Made by a program: the position numbers and the translations under genes
Notes under the pieces: generated by a model
The model's input: only the letters and a program-made list of their open reading frames with translations
What the model was told of the DNA's origin: nothing
Databases searched by the model: none
Shown here: piece by piece, positions 58,830-64,000 of the stretch
Numbering within the stretch: position 1 is the stretch's first letter
How the letters are laid out: every line of letters starts with the position of its first letter
Source of the DNA: Eopsaltria australis
Lineage: Eukaryota; Chordata; Aves; Passeriformes; Petroicidae
DNA length: 64,000 bases
NCBI GenBank assembly: GCA_034509425.1
Contig: JAVTVJ010000854.1
Coordinates: forward strand, 248,001 to 312,000
Direction of reading: 5' to 3'

Positions 58830-61800
58830 GTATTTGAGTTTGTCTGAAAGCTTTTTTTAATTTTTTTTCTTTATATCTTATAACAATTTCCTTGTTCTTT
58901 CAACCCAAGAATGCCCCTCTCTATTTCCGCTCGTGTTTTGAAGAGCTTCCTCCTTCAGGAGTAACGAGCAAAGGCAACAGTTTGGGATGGGGTTGATTCT
59001 GAAATGTGAAGTGCCTCAGCTCTCAGCCTTCCACCTCTGTCCTTTCTGGAGTCCCCTAACATCTGATTCATGCTTAACCTTGGTTTTGCTCTGTCTGGAT
59101 GGAAGTGCAGGATGATGGTGGAAAACTCTGACATTGACTCCTTCAGAAAATGCTGGTGGCTTTCAGAGCAGGCTGTGCCCTCACAGCCAGCTTGGATTCC
59201 TGCTCCATCCCAGACCAGGGCATGTGAGCAGATTTCCTTGTTTGCAGGTGAAATGGAAATCTTCTAATCATCACTGCTGAGGGGGTCCTTCCTCACCCTA
59301 AAAATGTCGTGTTTGCTTTGAATTCAAAGAGACGGCAGGGTTAAAGTGAGCATTCCTAAACTCCAGCTCCCGCATGGTGCAAGTCTGTTCTTCTGTCCCA
59401 TCACCCCTGGCTCCAACACAGCCCCAACACCAACCTTGGCCAGTTATTTAAAGTGTCCCTCAAGAGGTGACATTTCTTCCCTGCTGCTGAAGCCTCACTG
59501 GCCATGAGAAACCTCACGGCAGAAAGAATCTGAGAACTGCTGCTGCTCCTCCAGGAAATCCCTCCTGCAGCAATTTCTGATGGCTTTAAAGCCACATTTG
59601 AGCCCCCACATCTTTCTGCAGTTTCTCTCCAGCCCAGTGTTTTATCCAGTGGAGCAGCTTTATGCCCTCTGAGGCTCCAGAGCCCTGGAGATTTCCCACA
59701 GGGATGGGGTTGTTGACACTCAACTCCTTTTTCAGTTCAGGCTTTTGTTTCGTGCAGTGCCTGGGGGTTGAAATGCCCCGCAGCAGCAGCAGGAGCTTAC
59801 AGGAGAATAACTCCACAAAAGCTCCTCTATTCTCAGCGCTGTCACTGCACATCAAACCACCTCGGTGCCATCGTTTCATCGAGGTGACAAAGAGAAAAAC
59901 CAGCAGTGGCCCCTCCTCTGCAAGGAATCAGAGCTGGGATGAGTTGAGGTCTTTCATGTGGGGTTGTGACACGGTGATTCGGAGGGAGGAAGCTTTGGTA
60001 GTGCCCAGAGTCACTCTGCTGCCTCAAACCACTTTTGTTGTGCCAACAGCAAGGGAAGCGATTCCTTCTCTTTTCCCTTCACACTTTTAAAGTGTGAGGA
60101 AAACACAGGAGCTTGCTTCCATTTTTCCCTCCCCATCAAGCTGAGGAAATAAGGTGTCCCCGCAGAGGGGTCAGCGCATGCAAATGGTTCCTGCAGCTGA
60201 TATTTGGAAGTGGTGAATCATCTCTGGGGGTGTCTGGCCCTGATGAGCACCAAGGGAGAGGCCACACACCTCCTTTAGACTCCCTGACTCACTCCTGGCC
60301 GAAGTGACAAATGAATATTGCCCTGGTAGAGACACCAAAGAGCTTGGGGAAGGAGAAGGAGGAGCATGGGAAGCTTTTTTATAAATGGGAACCTGCAAAC
60401 AGATGAGCTCAATAAGTTGATAATGCCCCAAAGGTGGTTGGCCTGCAGCTTCAGCAATATTCACACCCCACAGTCAGGCCACTGATGCTGAACAGCTGCA
60501 GGTTTTAGGGATAAAGGTTTGACCTTCATTCTTAAAAAATCCTGATCTACTTTGAACGCAGAGCTGCTGGAAGCAGTTTTGCTCGCCCAGCTCATGTGGA
60601 GCAGCCTGGTGATAAACGTGTGCAGACTGAAGGCAGGGAGAGGCTCATGGAATCAAGTCAGGACAGGGCCGTCAGTGGTCAGGAAGTGGATATCTCCAGG
60701 AATCTGAGACTTGAGGCTTTGCTTCTGGATGTTACCTCAGAGATAAAGAAGTGAAGCTACTTTTCGAGTTGTTAGATGAATATCCATGTGTTGTATCCCT
60801 GACTCAGTAAAGAAGTGGAGCCAGGATCAGAGCAGGATGTTGCTTGTGGTGATCAATAGACTGGATTGATTGATTTATTGATTAAAACCAGTTCAGAACT
60901 ACTCGTTGTCATCTCCCCTGCTCCGCTGGAATGAGGAATGAGGATGCACACTTTGGCCAGCTCTAGGAGAGATCCAGCCACACTTTAACCCCACCTTTCC
61001 TCCTGCCTGGCTGCACCTTAAGGAAAAACCTCTCTGGCACTCACCAGCCTCCTCCACAGTGAAGGATCAGTGGTTTCAAAGTGTTTTCCAAGCTCATAAC
61101 AGGCTTTGATTTCCTGCTGATCCTTGGCTCTGTCACTGTGCCTGACTTGCCAATGTTGTTTCTCTAAAGCAATACCATGGTGAACTCCAGAAATGATCTC
61201 GCAGCTGTCCACTGACCCAGCAGCTGATGCACACAAAAATAACCACCATTTCCGAGATTTTTCCATGGTTCCCAGCTGTGGGCTCCACATCCATGAGCTG
61301 GTGAAACCACCAGAAGTGTTGATAATTGTTTTGAGGATGATTTTAGGCAATTAGGCGGAGGCTTGATCCCTTCCTTTGGGCTTGGTGGCTCTTAGGACCA
61401 CCTCTCAAAGATCTCTTAAACTCACAAACACATAAAGTCACGTGAATTTATCTCTGAATTTGGCCTCAAAACATTTCCCTGCAAAACCCCACACGCAAAA
61501 CAGCATCGACCACGAGGTTCTGCCACCAGCAGCTGTTCCACTGACAGCAAAACCAGGAGGATGTCACCTTTTTCCACCATCAGTGCCGTGCCTCCACGCA
61601 GGGGGGGTGCTCTGTGTCACTGACGTGTTGCTGAGGTTTGGATGAAGTTTTTAAAGCAGAGGCAGCTGGCAGCAGTGGATGCAGTTGGAAAGGCACAGGG
61701 AGGAGTTTGGGGTCACTCTGCAGGACCTCAGCTCTGTCCAGCCTGTGTTTCACTGTGGATTTTTGTATCTGATGGACACAGACATCCCTGCTCCTCACGC

Positions 61801-62470
61801 TGACAAAAACGGACCCAAGGACTGCCTGGAATTGTTTTGCCCACTGATTTTTTGGGGAAATCGCTGTGCTGTGCCATCTGCAGCATCTCCCCAGACATCC
61901 CACCAGAGCAGCTGATGTTTCTGCTTGCTCCAGTTCCCCTCCACCCCTTATTTTGAGAGCAGCAGTGGTGCTTCACCAGGAAAGAGATGTGACACATTGT
62001 CTGCATTCTCTCAGTGCTGCTGCTGGGGCAGCACAGGCTCCAGAAGGTGCTTTGGGAAGCAGCCAGTGTCAGCCCACTGATCTCCTCTGTTCTGGCCACT
62101 CTCTGTTTGGATTAGCCCAAAAGATTGTTGTTGTGCCTTGCTGGACCTGAAGCAATGTCAGGCTTCAAACAGCCCTGCAGCAATCTGAGAAATTTACTCT
62201 GTCCTCCATGGGGACCTGGTTGAGGGCTGGACTCGAGGATCTTGGGGGTCTTTTCCAACCTTAACGGTTCTCCAACCTCTCTGACCTGCTGCCAGCTGCA
62301 TTCTGCTCTCCTGAACTCACTGATGCACGGCCAGGGGAGGGGGGACAGGGGACACAAGGGGTGGTGGCCTGCAGAAGTGTGACCTGGCTTGGGGAGAAAC
62401 CCTTGTGTGTTACCGAGTTTGACCTGACCCACTTGAGAACAAAACTTGTGTGTTGTTTCTCTTTTGACAG
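58830..62470 (+). other. ADGRB1: Intron within TM5
   Basis: A 3.6-kb intron with donor 'gtattt' and acceptor 'tttctcttttgacag'. It contains one weak CR1 remnant at about 62.16-62.28 kb. The rest (58.9-62.1 kb) is unremarkable, with no repeat or gene recognised. Confidence 0.85.
62155..62280 (+). mobile_element. CR1 LINE 3' remnant
   Basis: A diverged sense tail: 'ggttgagggctggactcgagg' and 'cttttccaaccttaacggttct' resemble the CR1 end. The upstream part is not recognisable. Confidence 0.6.
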
Positions 62471-62556
62471 GTGAACATGGTTATTGGCATTCTGGTTTTT
62501 AACAAACTTGTATCCAAAGATGGAATAACAGATAAGAAACTGAAGGAACGGGCAGG
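62471..62556 (+). CDS. ADGRB1: ADGRB1 exon: TM5 end and ICL3
   Basis: An 86-nt exon with acceptor 'ctcttttgacag|gtg' and donor 'gcagg|gtatgc'. It opens in phase 0 and leaves two bases of a Gly codon. It encodes '[13 protein letters not shown]' (end of TM5) and the charged ICL3 start '[16 protein letters not shown]'. '[15 protein letters not shown]' is BAI1-like; I recall 'ARDGISDKSKKQRAG' in BAI2 and 'SRDGILDKKLKHRAG' in BAI3. Those two paralogues carry an optional cassette immediately after 'RAG', at this exon border. The next exon, expected to begin around 'ASLWSS' of TM6, lies beyond the window. Confidence 0.97.
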
Positions 62557-64000
62557 GTATGCCTTATCAATACATCTAAGTAAAGAGTGAAAATAAAAAC
62601 CAAAAATACCCAAGGTTGTGATCAATAACCAGGCAAAAAGAGATTGGAGATGCAAACCAAAAAAAAGCAAAACTGGAAGCATTTAAGCAAAATGGAAGAA
62701 AAACCCACACTTGATTTAATCTCTTTGCCCTGCCATTCAGTGCAGCAGGGACACAAAAATCCAAGAAGCAGCCATGAGTTGCTGTGGAGGAAGGATAAAA
62801 GTTCATCTCTTTGTTGAAAGGGCTTCAGCCAGGGCTGATGCCTCCTCCCAGAAATGAGGGAGAGCAAAGTGACTCCTCTGACTGCTGGAGGCAGCAGCTG
62901 GAGCAGAGACAGACCCAGCACTGCTGAGTGTGGCACGTGGCAAGAGCTGGGGTGACAGAGGGGTCGTGCCTGAAGGCTGGCAGGTGTTTCAGGGACAGCA
63001 CAGGTGTGTGATGGAAGGAGAAGGGTTCTGGAGGTCTGGCAGAGAGCAGAGCAGGAGATGGATGTAGTAGGAGAGGTGAGTTAAGAACCTCTGCTTCGAG
63101 AAAAAATCCTGCTGCCCCCTGAGGTTCTTTGTTTTCTCCACAGCTTCCATCCCCCAGTCCTGAGGATTTGTGGTGCCTGATTTCCTTTGGAGCATAAATT
63201 CAAGAGTTGACTTCACATTTCTCTCCACCCTGGTGTCTCCCAGGGGTTGGGCTGGGGCAGCAGCTCCTGGGCAGAGCTCTCTCTTGAGTTACTTCCAGAC
63301 TTTTGGCAGTGGCTGTTTTGCCAATACCAACACCCCCAGCAGGATGAGAGCCCCTCTCCTCTCCATCTCTAGGAATGAGCCTGCAGCCTGCTCAGATTTT
63401 ATCCCTGAGCTGTGCCCTGCTCTGAGCCAGGGACAGAAATGGCAGGCTGACACTGAGTCACGTCAGATGCCCAGGTCAGCCTGGCTGATGTGAGTTATTT
63501 CCCCCTGCCTTTCTTGCCTTATTGTTGCAGTCAGAGAAGCTCTGTCCTTACCTGCTGCTGGGAAAGGCAGGGAATCTCTGCTCCCAATTGTCCACTGCAG
63601 GAATTTGATTTATCACTGTGGGTAACAGCTGTGTTCTGGGAGGAAGAAGTTGTTTACAAAGAAATGAGGAGAGTTCTGGTTCCTCTGTGTGGCCACAGGC
63701 AGAGTGTAAAACCTTTGGAGGCTGGTGGAGAAAGCACAGGATACATGGATATATCCTGTCCGTAAAAGTGGAGGGAGAAAGGGTCTCCATTGAGTCTCAG
63801 AGGGCAGGGGTGGATGATACAGATGAAGTTCAGTATTCCTGGCACTGCTCTATGGAGCAGTTGTGTGGAAATGGTTTTTAATTGAGTGGCGGAGGCAAAA
63901 CCCGGCATAGAGGCAAATTCTTACCCAGCACCTCAAATCCTGTGTTCAGTTTTGGGCTCCTCACTCCAGGAAAGACCTGGAGGGGCTGAAGCATGTCCAG
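62557..64000 (+). other. ADGRB1: Start of ICL3 intron
   Basis: Donor 'gtatgc'. No exon with plausible splice sites was recognised in this 1.44 kb. The last ~85 bp are a CR1 fragment cut by the window edge. Confidence 0.8.
63915..64000 (+). mobile_element. CR1 LINE fragment, cut by window end
   Basis: 'cacctcaaatcctgtgttc', then 'agttttgggctcctcactcc' and 'aggaaagacctggagggg' correspond to the decayed ORF2 C-terminal 'HLxxCVQFWAPHxRKDLE' region of CR1 in sense orientation. The copy continues beyond base 64000. Confidence 0.85.

Larger units (their letters stand above)
1..64000 (+). other. ADGRB1: ADGRB1 (BAI1) gene locus, internal part
   Basis: The whole window is internal to one + strand gene. 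Seven exons with canonical GT/AG borders and compatible phases encode a continuous stretch from the GPS motif to intracellular loop 3 of a brain-specific angiogenesis inhibitor. In this family the receptor is a plasma-membrane adhesion GPCR. BAI1 is known for phosphatidylserine recognition through its thrombospondin repeats, signalling through ELMO/Dock/Rac and G12/13, and roles in engulfment, synapses and angiogenesis inhibition. The paralogue call rests on TM1 '[15 protein letters not shown]', TM2 '[16 protein letters not shown]' and the 'NMEK' stalk, which fit BAI1 better than BAI2 or BAI3 as I remember them. The first and last exons of the gene lie outside the window. Confidence 0.93.

Overview
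The window is vertebrate, almost certainly avian, nuclear DNA and lies inside one large multi-exon gene on the + strand. The bird assignment rests on the interspersed repeats: almost all recognisable ones are CR1 LINE 3' ends, many ending in the CR1 octamer-like tail (ATTCTRTG-type). Many share a 'cactatcccaggttgctcc' variant that I associate with passerines (inference). Only about 1.1% of the window (723 nt) is recognisably coding.

The gene is adhesion G-protein-coupled receptor B1 (ADGRB1/BAI1). Seven consecutive internal exons were found by reading splice sites and frames directly: 15395-15536, 35025-35128, 42519-42621, 46884-47034, 51861-51930, 58763-58829 and 62471-62556. All have GT/AG borders and their phases agree. 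Joined, they give about 240 codons without a stop. They encode the C-terminal part of the GAIN domain with the GPS autoproteolysis site and tethered agonist, then TM1, TM2, TM3, TM4, extracellular loop 2 with TM5, and the end of TM5 with intracellular loop 3. The signal peptide, thrombospondin repeats, hormone-receptor domain and most of GAIN lie upstream of base 1. TM6, TM7 and the cytoplasmic tail lie beyond base 64000.

Layout: 1-15394 is the 3' part of an intron, rich in CR1 copies and ending in a roughly 700-bp, 42-bp-period G-rich minisatellite. About 15.2-16.3 kb is a CpG island that contains the GPS exon. 15.5-35.0 kb is a 19.5-kb intron with two CpG-retaining, repeat-free patches. 35.1-42.5 kb is an intron carrying the longest CR1 copy. 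42.6-46.9 kb is an intron with a CpG-retaining, non-repetitive block. 47.0-51.9 kb is an intron with a large AAAGG pentanucleotide array containing an internal 320-bp duplication. 51.9-58.8 kb and 58.8-62.5 kb are introns with a few CR1 copies, and 62.6-64.0 kb is the start of the ICL3 intron, ending inside another CR1.

I found no second protein-coding gene, no tRNA or rRNA, no CRISPR array and no intact mobile-element ORF. No undescribed molecular system is evident. The most interesting points are the structure around the GPS exon (CpG island plus a minisatellite with G-quadruplex motifs), the AAAGG array, the ICL3 cassette position, and several candidate conserved non-coding elements. Family comparisons are from memory; no alignment or database search was run.
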